Below are positions 55,179 to 64,000 of a stretch of DNA of 64,000 nucleotides, piece after piece. Position 1 is the first letter of the stretch, and each line of letters begins with the position of its first letter. The notes beneath the pieces are model-generated. The model was not told the origin of the DNA and did not search any database. It saw only the letters and a program-made list of their open reading frames with translations. Made by a program: the position numbers and the translations under genes. The stretch comes from Pinus tabuliformis. Lineage: Eukaryota > Streptophyta > Pinopsida > Pinales > Pinaceae. The stretch lies in the NCBI GenBank assembly GCA_031772625.1, contig CM062814.1:825724757-825788756 (forward strand). The letters run 5' to 3'.

Positions 55179-55397
55179 TGTTATGTAAAAAATTAGTTAA
55201 TTTTAGGTTTATTATTTAATTTTAGGTTAATTAGACGAAAGGGCACGATCATAAGATCATGCCCTTTCCCCAAAGGGTGCCCATGGCGGTATATAGGCCA
55301 GGAAACCCCATTGTAAACAGCATCATCTGTCTATTCATTTATTAATAAAATATTTATATATATATATTTTCTGTGTATTGAGAAGTTTTACGCTTCA
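55179..55397 (+). repeat. 3' LTR of element D (219 bp)
   Basis: Nearly the same as 52096-52316. It ends GCTTCA where the other ends GCTCCA. Confidence 0.95.
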
Positions 55398-56089
55398 CAG
55401 AATCCCCCCATAAATCGGTTGTCTCGGTCACTAACTATAGTCTTAGGGAGTCCATTCAGGTGGAAGACATCCCTAAAGAACAGCTCTTCCACCTATGAAG
55501 TTAAATGCCATTTTGGAATGGCAAAGAAATGTGCAAACTTGGTCAGTCGGTCGACCACCACAAAAATGCAATCCTTCCCCTGCACTAAGGGAAGCCCCGT
55601 GATGAAGTCCATAGAGATACTCTCCCATTTCCCCTCAGGAATGGGGAGAGGTTTTAACAATCCTGTTGGATAGGTCAACTCCGCCTTGTTCCTCTGACAA
55701 GCCTCATACTCCTGCACATATCTCAATACGTCCCCCTTGAGGCCCTTCCAGGTGAAGCGCTCTCTCATTGCCATGTAGGTCTTTCTCAATCCTTGGTGCC
55801 CAAACAAAGGGGAATCATGAGCTACATAAAGGATACACTCCCTCAACTGTGACCCCGAAACCAAAAATATGTGCCCCTTGTAGTATATAACCTCGTCCAT
55901 CACCCTGTAGCGCTCATCTGCATAATTGTCCTCCAAGATCTCGTATGCCCAGCGATCCTTGGAGTACTCCACTAATAGTTGTGTCTTCGAGTTATGGCAT
56001 ATGCTCGTGAGTGAAAGTCCTGCGGGTCTCCTGGATAGTGCGTCAGCTACCACATTGTGCTTCCCCTGCACATACTCTATCAAAATCAT
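55398..56089 (-). pseudogene. gypsy integrase N-terminal half, chromovirus G2
   Basis: Frame 56089-55493 holds YVQGKHNVVADALSRRP (RNase H end) and HDSPLFGHQGLRKTY with CQRNKAEL (H2C2 zinc). SISMDFITGLPLVQGKD contains the first catalytic Asp. The [10 protein letters not shown]-type motif with the second Asp follows at about 55430 in another frame, next to the insertion point. Confidence 0.92.
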
Positions 56090-56507
56090 AGGCCTGCACC
56101 TTCCTAACCCATCTCTTATGTCTATCGTTGAGGCCCCGTTGCCCCATGAAGTGGAGAAGACTATTGTGATTTGTCTTCACCCGAAACCGATTACCCACCA
56201 AGTACTGTCGAAACTTGGCCAATGCATGCATTATGGCCAACATCTCCTTATCATATATGGAATATGAGCTCTCATGTGGTAGGAGCTTCTGGCTCTCAAA
56301 AGCAATGGGGTACCCACCTTGGGACAAGACTGCCCCGATCCCCTCACCTGATGCATCGCACTCCAATGTGAAGGGTTGTGTGAAGTCTGAGGTTGCTAAT
56401 ACCAAGCAACAACTCATCACCTCCTTGAGGCGATCGAATGTTGTCTGAGCTCCATCTATCCATGCAAAAGCCCCCTTCTTAGTCAGATCAGTAAGGGGTG
56501 CTACCAA
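56043..56507 (-). pseudogene. gypsy RNase H, chromovirus G2
   Basis: FTLECDASGEGIGAVLSQGG, AFESQKLLPHESSYSIYDKE and FRVKTNHNSLLHF. It lacks the usual Asp of TDHNSL (here TNHNSL). It shifts frame near 56085 into the integrase frame. Confidence 0.9.
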
Positions 56508-57269
56508 CTATGAGAAGCCCTTAACGAACTTTCAGTAATAAGTACAGATGCCCAAGAATCCTCTCAACGTTGTCACATCTCTAGGCACTGGCCAATCCCG
56601 AATGGCCCTAATCTTCTCCTTGTGCACCTTGACCCCATTTGCGCCTATGATGTGTCCCAAGTAGAGCATCTCCGTCAGCCCAAACTCGCACTTGGACATC
56701 TTGGCGTAGAACTGTTGCTCCTCCAAGATACGTAACACCGCCTCTAGATGTTGCAAGTGCTCCTCCCACGTCTTGTTGTAGATCAAGATATCATCAAAGA
56801 ATACCAGCACAAATCTCCTCAGTTGACCCCTGAACACATGGTTCATGCATGACTGAAAGGTAGCAGGTGCGTTGGTCAACCCAAAGGGCATGACCAAGAA
56901 CTCGAAATGCCCATAATGACATCTAAAAGTTGTCTTCGGGATATCCTGCTCCCTCACTCGAATCTGATGATACCTAGACCACAAATCTATCTTAGAGAAG
57001 TATTTGGCTCCTCTAAGCTCATCCATCAACTCATCAATATGCGAAATGGATTAGCGGTTCTTCAATGTCTTCTTGTTGGGTGCCCTGTAGTCAAAGCACA
57101 TGCGTAGAGTCCCATCCTTCTTCTTCACCAGCACGACTAAAGAAGCGAATGGACTGCAACTTAGTCTGATGTGGCCCAACACCAATAGCTCCCTGATGGC
57201 TCCCTCAATCTCATCCTTATAGGCTTTGGGCGTGCCTATAGGGTGTAGTAATGACTTCCTGCACACCCA
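56508..57269 (-). pseudogene. gypsy reverse transcriptase, chromovirus G2
   Basis: 57266-57051 carries [27 protein letters not shown]. 57029-56532 has MMDELRGAKYFSKIDL and [20 protein letters not shown]. The active site is [11 protein letters not shown] and LGHIIGANGVKVHKEK follows. Breaks lie near 57050 and 56530. Confidence 0.92.
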
Positions 57270-58129
57270 GCTCCAACTCTATTGTGTGCTCAAACCCCAT
57301 ATCAGGTGGCTGCCCTGGTGGTATATCTCCAAAAACTATTGGATATCTGTCCTGTATCCCCTGTATGTTTGGATGTGGTGGCTTGGTCTGTCCCCCAGCC
57401 TCTGAAATCCTCAGCTCTACTGCCCATGCTATGTCCCCATGCCTCAAATTGACCTCCATCCTATGGGCCGAAACTATCTATGGAGGATATGAATGCATAC
57501 CTCGAAGAACCACTAGCTTACCATCCGGCCCGGTAGACTCCATCTCTAGTTTCCTCCAATCGGTGGTAACTTGGCCAAGGGAATACAACCATTGGACACC
57601 CATCACCACATTGGTGGCTGGTACATCCACTATGAAGAAATGGTTTGTCGTCAAATAGTTCCCAATGATCAATGTTAAAGCAGGAACATATCGAGTGCAT
57701 TGTATAGTTCTGTCTCCTGGTACCAGAACTGAAAAACCCTCAAACTCTGCAGTGGTGATGCCTCTCCTCAAGACCATCTGAGCATCAATAAAATTGTGGG
57801 TGACCCCATTACCTATTAAAACTGAGACACATTTCCCCTGCACTGTGTCTCTGATCCTCATCGTCAAAAATTTGGGAACCCCGCACAAAGAAGCTAGGGC
57901 TCCCCCGGATGGTGCAAAAGATGCTCTCCCATGTGGTGGTGGTGGTGGTGGTCCCCTCTCTGCCGGACCCTCATTGTCTCCCCCACCAAGCTCCAACTCC
58001 ACCTCATCCTCCTTATCGTTGTCCTAGAAGACCTCGATGTAATGGGACTTGCCCGCCATGCACCGATGGCCTGGTGCCCATGGCTCTAGACATGTAAAAC
58101 ACAATTTCCTCCTCCTGAGGTCTCTCCAG
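57270..58129 (-). pseudogene. gypsy protease and linker, chromovirus G2
   Basis: A Gly/Pro-rich stretch (PPPPPPHGRASFAPSGGALASL) is followed by VSVLIGNGVTHNFIDA. This is the protease site with DSGAT changed to GNGVT, so the catalytic Asp is lost. ATNVVMGVQWLYSLG follows, then, in another frame, ELRISEAGGQTKPPHPNIQG and VFGDIPPGQPPDMG up to RT. Confidence 0.9.
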
Positions 58130-59308
58130 GTCTCATTGTCCAATTGCCCTCAACCTTGGGCTGCTCTCTGTGTTGGGGGTGCTCTAGTACCATTCCCCTT
58201 CTTGGGGTAGGAAGTGCATGGTGGAAAGGGTGCCCGAGTCTTGGGGATGGCCCCCTGTAGGTCCCTCGTGCAATTCACAACCTCCAGTAGAGTAGAGGAA
58301 CTACGTGACTTTACTAGCGCACGCAGTGGCTACGTCAACCCCTCTATAAATGTCTATACTCGCCTAGCATCTGACAAATCCAACACCATCACTGAGACCC
58401 TTAGGAACTCTGAAATATAATGCTTTGGATGCCTTGTCTGCCTGAGTTAGGTCAACTCCTTGAAATGAGCCTCTGGATCCCTCTGATCAAAATGCTCCAC
58501 TACTCTCCATGTGAAATCCTCATAGGAGGTCACGTTGGCATTCCACATAATGGGCAAGCCATGAAACCACCAACCGTGTGCCTCCCCCTCCAAATGCAAA
58601 GTGGCCATTTTAATGGCCTCTACCTTTGTCATCATGTTGAGCCGGAAATATGTGTCCAACTTCTCTACCCAAGCACAAGCTATGCACTTGGTAGTGCCAT
58701 CGTAAGTGGGGAAGTACATCTTCCCAATGTACGTTGCAACTCATAGTTTTGCGTGCCATGGCCTCCATAACTCCTTCCCTTCTCATTCTACTTGAGCTGA
58801 CAAAAATCTCTGAAAGATAGTGCTTCTCTGAAGTTTGCTCCCATGGACTGCCACTCCCTGAGATGCTCCCCCATAGGTGATTGATCATCAACTCCCCTCG
58901 GTTCACCTGGTGCCAAAGGTAGGAAAGAAGGTAGCATAGCTCTAGTTGGCCCCACTAGAGGATGGTGGCTGCATAGTAGGTGAAGGATGATCAAACTGTT
59001 GAGAAGCTCCTGAAGTCTCAACTCTCTCCAAATAGAAAATCCCGATGAGTGCTTCGTTCCTGGTTCTACATTTTGATCTCATCTAGCATCTCCTTCTGCC
59101 CCTTTGCCAAATCACTCAAGGCCTTCAAGAGACTGTCAAAGGCCACCTCTTCTCTACTCTTGGGCTCCCCCATGTCTTCTTCGATCATTGCCTTCCCACG
59201 ATCCTCAGTATCTGGGGTGATCTCTAACTCCCTCTCCCTACTTCGGTACCTTTGCCTCTTGTAGGTAATATTTTGTCTGTCCTCCTCACTCATAGGAAAG
59301 TCCCCCAC
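58130..59308 (-). pseudogene. gypsy Gag, chromovirus G2
   Basis: The N-terminal frame 59308-59066 (MGDFPMSEEDRQNITYKRQR...) ends with a coiled-coil-like segment LLKALSDLAKGQKEMLDEI. Then 58719-58447 holds CAWVEKLDTYFRLN, IKMATLHLEGEAHGWWFHGL and VVEHFDQRDPEAHFKELT of the retrotrans_gag domain. Frames are broken between the two. The region 58020-58130 holds a remnant of the zinc knuckle. Confidence 0.87.
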
Positions 59309-59326
59309 GACTGAGCCAAGATCTAA

Positions 59327-59338
59327 GCTCTCATACCA
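59327..59338 (-). other. Primer binding site of chromovirus G2 (mutated)
   Basis: The minus strand reads TGGTATGAGAGC, one change from the standard site. Confidence 0.85.
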
Positions 59339-59339
59339 C

Positions 59340-60613
59340 TATAATGTTCCAACATAGGAAAAAAAGTGATATGCAAGCAAACAACAATTTTTTTACCACG
59401 AAAATTTTAAAACAATTAGAACACACCCATAACAATTAGAAATATGGAAGCAATTGAGCCATTTTATTATAAATTGGTGCAAGAGTACAAAATATGGAAG
59501 GAATGCAACTAGGCTTGCCTCAAAGGCAAGCGGGGCAAAGCCCAAGTGAAGCAATGATAACCCAGAGCTACAATCAACTGACCAACTACTGCATTGCGCA
59601 GTCCCTAGCAATTTTGCATTGTTTGCTGCAAAGATATGGCTGAAAACCCCACCTCCGGTGCTCAGAAAATTCTGCAAAATTATTTCTAGGCTCCTCAGGG
59701 AAAACCCACAAAAACCCAGAAATGGTTTAGCCTGGTTTTGACCTTCCAAAATCGACCCCCAAAAGGCCCTACGCCCTCCAAACTACTAAAGCACACTGCC
59801 TACCAATACACCAGCAAAATCCTCCTCAAATACTCCGGAAAAGTAGCAATTCCCTCCACAAATGCTTCCTTATTTCTCCCGACAAGGATCAACCTCAATG
59901 GCTGAGTCTCCACCTCCCACGTATACCCAATCTCTTCCTTCTGCGCTGGCCCAGGAAGTGCGAAATCCCCACTAAATGATAGCTCTCTCCTCCAACCCAA
60001 AAACTCACCCAAATGGCAGCAAATCACCAGAGCTTATCTTCCGGAATTTCACCTGACAAAGGATCCCTTGAAGAATGCAAAGATCTCAACCCAGTTTCTC
60101 CCACTGCGTCCTCCAGAAATATGCACCACCTAGAGTTACTAAATGCAAATGCTGGAAACCACATTGAAAATCACCTTCGAAAGATTATGGATGAACCTCT
60201 CTAGGGTGGCACTCGAAGTCCCCCGAAGAAAGGGTGAGTTCTCTGCTTGGAAAACTCTTGCTAAACAACAAGTGACCTGGCTAAGCAGCTCGAGCAACTA
60301 AGAAGAAATTCGATATGCCAAAGATGATGAAATGAGGAGTGTTGCCTTCCTTTTATAGATTTCGTGGAGCCTTTTTCCCTCCATTTTCCCTCTTTCGTGG
60401 GCCCCTCACTAAGCCTTCGATTTTCCCTCTCATGTTATTCGAACTATTGGCTTAGGGAGTGCGTATTTTCCTTGTGTGAGTAACAAAACCAAAATAACTT
60501 ACTTCTAACTCCTAAGTCTTCTAATAAATCGAATGGGCCCCATCTCCTCCAAAATTGGCCTCAAAATGTAGAAATTAATCATGTTCCAAAATAATTTAGG
60601 AAGGGACATTACA
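59340..60613 (-). repeat. 5' LTR of chromovirus G2 (1274 bp)
   Basis: Counterpart of 49959-51246, followed by AAGGC. Confidence 0.93.
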
Positions 60614-61959
60614 AAGGCACGATTTGATGTAATACTTTATGTAATATGTATAAATATGGCAAGGCATCTCAATGTCGAGCTAGCTAATCAATTAATCTAG
60701 TCAATCTTTGCAATCAAGCTTTATATTTTGTAAACTCTATGTTTGAGCTACATAACAGCAGACTTTAACTTTATGTAACTTGATCGTGCTTATCATGCTT
60801 AATATGAGACTTAATTCTTGATTAGTTGTTTCATTGTGACTTCTTGTCTTCTGCGATTGTAATTTAGCCAGATGCCACTTTGGGAAGGGCCCCTCACAAC
60901 TGCGTTCTTCATTGTAAAGTATTTGATTTCATTTGTGTTCATATCGCTTTTAATTTACTATGGTATATAAATGTATTACTCTATACAACACGTGTATGGT
61001 TAATGGATTGATGCTTATTGTTGTTGTTTCCACTATGTAGATCACATGCAGAGTAGCATTATATCTTTTATACAGTCTAGTTTTAGTTTTGATCGCCATT
61101 GTTTGCAGTATCGTGTTGATTGTCTCCCTCTCCAATGTGCACTGAAATCAGAGTGAGTTTTACAGACCTTGAGATAGAACTTCGGTTGCCCTTTCATGCA
61201 TAGAAAGAGCCCTAATCTAGGGCATGAACCACAGAAGTTGACCTCCACATCATGCGCAGAACAGACCTTACTTAAGGCATGAAATAACAGAGGAAACAAT
61301 TCTCTTCCTTGAGCAGAAAGTCAACCTTCAAACAAATTAGAGAAAACCCTTCATGCTCCACTATTCATCCCCCTTAAGATGTTGCAGCTTCAGAAGGTAC
61401 TAGGACCTCCTTCTAGGGCATATTCACATAATAAAAGGCTTCTTAGGATGTGTTTTCAAATGATCTGTCCTCTTGCCTTCTTATAGTTTTCTATGAGGGC
61501 AACGACTAGCCCTCAAGGGGCACCACTCAAGCCTAGCCGACTTGACCTTTCTTTGGAAAACCCCAACTAACATAGAGGTTTCTTTCATTTGATCAAGCCA
61601 CCTCATCAAACCCTTAGGTGCCCCTTAGCCCTTCAAGGGTGCCCCACTTGATTTTGATGATTAAACAAATGTTTCTCCACTTGGTTTCGTGCCCACAACT
61701 TTGGGTACAAAACCCACTAGTTGGGTACACTTCCCACAAAGCCCTTTGTGGGTCAACTTCTCCCAAACCCAGAGCCCTAGGGTTGTGGGAGTAGCTCCCA
61801 AGCTAGACAAATCAACAGCTAGGACAAAAATTAGCGCGTGGGAAATGTTGGAAAATCATAAAGGCAAAAAGATTTTCTTTATGTCGATAATTACTTGTGA
61901 TATTCTTATGTTCTTATTAATTGTCTTGTGTTCTTCTTTTATCTTTGTTCATCAAGCAA
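60614..61959. other. Unassigned stretch right of chromovirus G2
   Basis: A TATA-like tataaata at about 60648 and an AT-rich leader-like sequence suggest an old LTR, but no partner was found. Reading frames such as 61689-61979 have no recognisable domain. Confidence 0.4.
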
Positions 61960-62640
61960 TTACAAAAACCATAATATGAAGATCAAAGACACGAGATGTA
62001 GGTAGACATCTAGGGAAAAACCCATATCTAGGGGAAAACCCAGTCAACAACTCTTCCTTCAATAGCTTCACGAGATGATCCAAGACTCCTTGACCTAAAC
62101 ACAAACTTCCTCCAATCACCAAGTCAGTGGTTCCCTTCTTCTACAGATGATAACCTTCCAGCAACAACTTCGACCTAGATGCAGCAACAGCAGTAGTAGC
62201 AACACTTTGATCTAATAGCAACAGCAGAAACTTCGATCTAGTAGCAGTAACAACTTCGACTTTGATGCAGTAGCAACTTCGATCTTAGCAGTAGCAACCT
62301 TGACCTTAGCAGCAGCAACTTTGACCTTCATAGCAACAACTCCAACCTAGAAGCAGCAGCGGAATTTTGACTTTGATGCAACACTAGAAACACGACCTTG
62401 TTGCAGTAGTAGAGACTTCGACCTTCCAGCAGTAGCCCAATAACTTCACACATGTGAGAGAGATGAACCAAAAACTTCGATCTTGCAATCCTTCTCCTGC
62501 AATTTCATACACTTCTGCTTCTTCTTCTTGTATATCGAACTTGTGAGTGGATGACCTTCAAATGAATCAAACTGCTCTTTATTTATAGCCTCTTATGGAG
62601 TTCGAATTACCCTAATGTAGACCGACTTGATCAAGTGAGG
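61960..62640 (-). repeat. LTR-like stretch with a minisatellite, minus orientation
   Basis: Contains gggaaaaacccatatctagg, as in the R/U5 part of the copia LTRs here. A degenerate ~20-bp repeat (cagcaacttcgaccttag) follows at about 62160-62430. No partner LTR, primer site or duplication is visible. Confidence 0.45.
62160..62430. repeat. Degenerate minisatellite with core 'gcagcaacttcgacctt'
   Basis: About ten copies with variable spacing. Confidence 0.75.
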
Positions 62641-64000
62641 GTCAACTTGGTGTGGAGGTGACAAATGACTTATTTGACTCAATAATAATTCTTTTTACAT
62701 GATTCAAAAGCCCAAGAAGGGTCTCATAAAATGGACAATGACTCTAATGACTCAATATAAAACCTAGAAGTCCTCAATGGGGACTTTGACCTAAAACATG
62801 ATGACCCAAGCATGAAACCCATGCTTTAATAAGTCATAATAATAATAATAATAATAATAATTTATTTTTCTTTCTTTTGATAAATACATTTCATTATGAC
62901 TCAAATACAATTATGAAGACCGAACCTAGTTACATTCTTCAATAGGAAAAATCCTGGCATGAGCTCTAACCCCCCTCATTAGCCATCACCCGATTCGTAG
63001 AGCACATGATGCTCCATCTATAAAAAGGAACCCTTGTCCCAACCTTGATGAGCGATAAATTGCCTCATCATTAAGGGGTAATAAATGTTAAATCTCTCAA
63101 AAGCAAGCTTGGGTGCTTGAGCTATGCACCTAAATCAAAGCATTATCATAAAGAAGTAAAAGATGCACCAAACGGGTGGAAAAAGCGGGCCAAGAAAAGG
63201 GGTAATTAATACCTCCACTATTGCTCCCTCCTTAGATCTATACACTCAAAATGTTGGACACCATTAACTGGTCACTTGGCTATGGAACCTAGGCTTGAAG
63301 TCATGCCCGCTCCATTGTCACCATCTTCACTTGCACCTATGCAGTGATGGGTTAGCCTGGGATGTGTCACTTCCCTTGAGTTGGGGACACCTGATAGGGT
63401 TATCCATCTAGCCATCCCTCATGTAAGAGAGGGAACACTTATGTGGGACTTTGTCTCGTTAGATATTTGAAGTAATTTGTTAGTTTTCTTTTTGGAGATG
63501 GAGTTTGGAGTAACATCAGACAGGTTTTCTAATCTTTGAAGTGTCTAAGAGGTGTTGAAATTGTAGCAAGGAATGGCTTCTTTGACTTGTACCTTAGTCA
63601 AAGATGCTAATTTGAATTCAGTCTCATAGATACTTGAGTTAGTTGTCAGTTAACATGTGTGATGTGGCCTATCACTGAGTTATTGTCATTTAATTCGAGT
63701 TAGATGGCATGCAGTGAGTTGTGGACTAGTTGATGGCTAAAATTAGCTATCTAGTGGAGTTAAACTCTAGTGTCTGTCAGTTAATTGATCTCTAGTTCTA
63801 GAATAGAGATAGACTTGAGTTCTTGAGTTTAGTTGAGTAGTTTGACTTTTGTTAAGTCAATTGACTCTCAGTTAACTAGTTGCAGCTGCTAAATTTAGCC
63901 CTAGTAGGCCATGCAATTCGAATTCATGCAATTCGAATTGCCTATTGAGAGTGAATGAAGGCACAATTTGTATTTATTATGGTACACAAGTTTTTGTGTG
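62641..64000. other. Unassigned stretch to the window end
   Basis: Holds an AAT trinucleotide run at 62836-62862 and repeated 'gagttag' motifs around 63600-63870. No gene recognised. Confidence 0.5.
62836..62862. repeat. AAT trinucleotide microsatellite
   Basis: About nine uninterrupted repeats. Confidence 0.92.

Larger units (their letters stand above)
52096..55397 (+). mobile_element. Small chromovirus derivative (element D), target duplication CAGAA
   Basis: LTRs 52096-52316 and 55179-55397 (221 and 219 bp) are flanked by CAGAA (52091-52095, 55398-55402). Primer site, Gag, protease, the first residues of RT and a chromodomain are present. RT proper, RNase H and integrase are missing. It inserted into the integrase of G2 in the opposite orientation. 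The short LTRs and sequence differ from G1 and G2, so it is another chromovirus family. Confidence 0.95.
49959..60613 (-). mobile_element. Ty3/gypsy chromovirus (element G2), split by element D, target duplication AAGGC
   Basis: LTRs 49959-51246 and 59340-60613 are flanked by AAGGC (49954-49958, 60614-60618). Removing the nested element at 52096-55397 leaves 7.3 kb, close to G1. Domain order is Gag, protease, RT, RNase H, integrase, chromodomain on the minus strand. It is related to G1 in all proteins but has different LTRs. Many indels break the frames. Confidence 0.95.

Overview
This window is nuclear DNA of a seed plant with a large, repeat-rich genome. The only host gene piece I recognise is one spliced exon (38859-39139, minus strand) of a THADA/Trm732-like protein. 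Its deep embedding in transposons suggests a very long intron, as in conifers and other gymnosperms, but that taxonomic guess is weak. About 85% of the window can be assigned to transposable elements, most of them nested and all broken. No bacterial genes, rRNA, tRNA or CRISPR were seen.

Layout. 1-4717: right part of a minus-strand Ty1/copia element with an internal deletion, inserted in the LTR of a second minus-strand copia (4718-9775, no gag). That second element abuts a third, decayed copia (9776-11528). 12530-16847: a hAT transposon with a broken BED/DUF659 transposase. A smaller hAT-like element (12621-13705) sits inside its left end, flanked by a perfect 8-bp duplication. 16981-17100: a 33-bp perfect fold-back.

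17656-33290: a three-level nest. An outer LTR element (duplication TAAGA) contains a nearly full-length minus-strand copia (19848-31058). The integrase gene of that copia is split by a plus-strand copia (22239-29058, duplication ATTAG). 33448-37769: a gag-only copia element (duplication CTAGA) of the same LTR family as the gag-less element at 4718-9775. 38859-39139: the host exon. 39945-40600: a triplicated local segment. 40600-41698: a probable solo LTR.

42083-49301: a complete but mutated Ty3/gypsy chromovirus (minus, duplication GTCTA). 49959-60613: a second chromovirus (minus, duplication AAGGC) carrying inside its integrase a 3.3-kb plus-strand chromovirus derivative (52096-55397, duplication CAGAA) that keeps gag, protease and chromodomain but has lost almost all of pol. 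60614-64000: unassigned intergenic or intronic DNA with minisatellites and one LTR-like stretch.

How the parts work together. None of the elements looks autonomous now. Most premature stops that can be compared with a relative are TAG in place of a glutamine CAG, which fits decay of methylated CHG sites in silenced DNA. The most unusual points are: the gag-only and gag-less members of one LTR family in the same window; the 3' tandem repeat kept by two copies of a copia family; the RT-chromodomain fusion in the 3.3-kb element; and a long decayed reading frame of unknown family just before the 3' LTR of the outer nested element.
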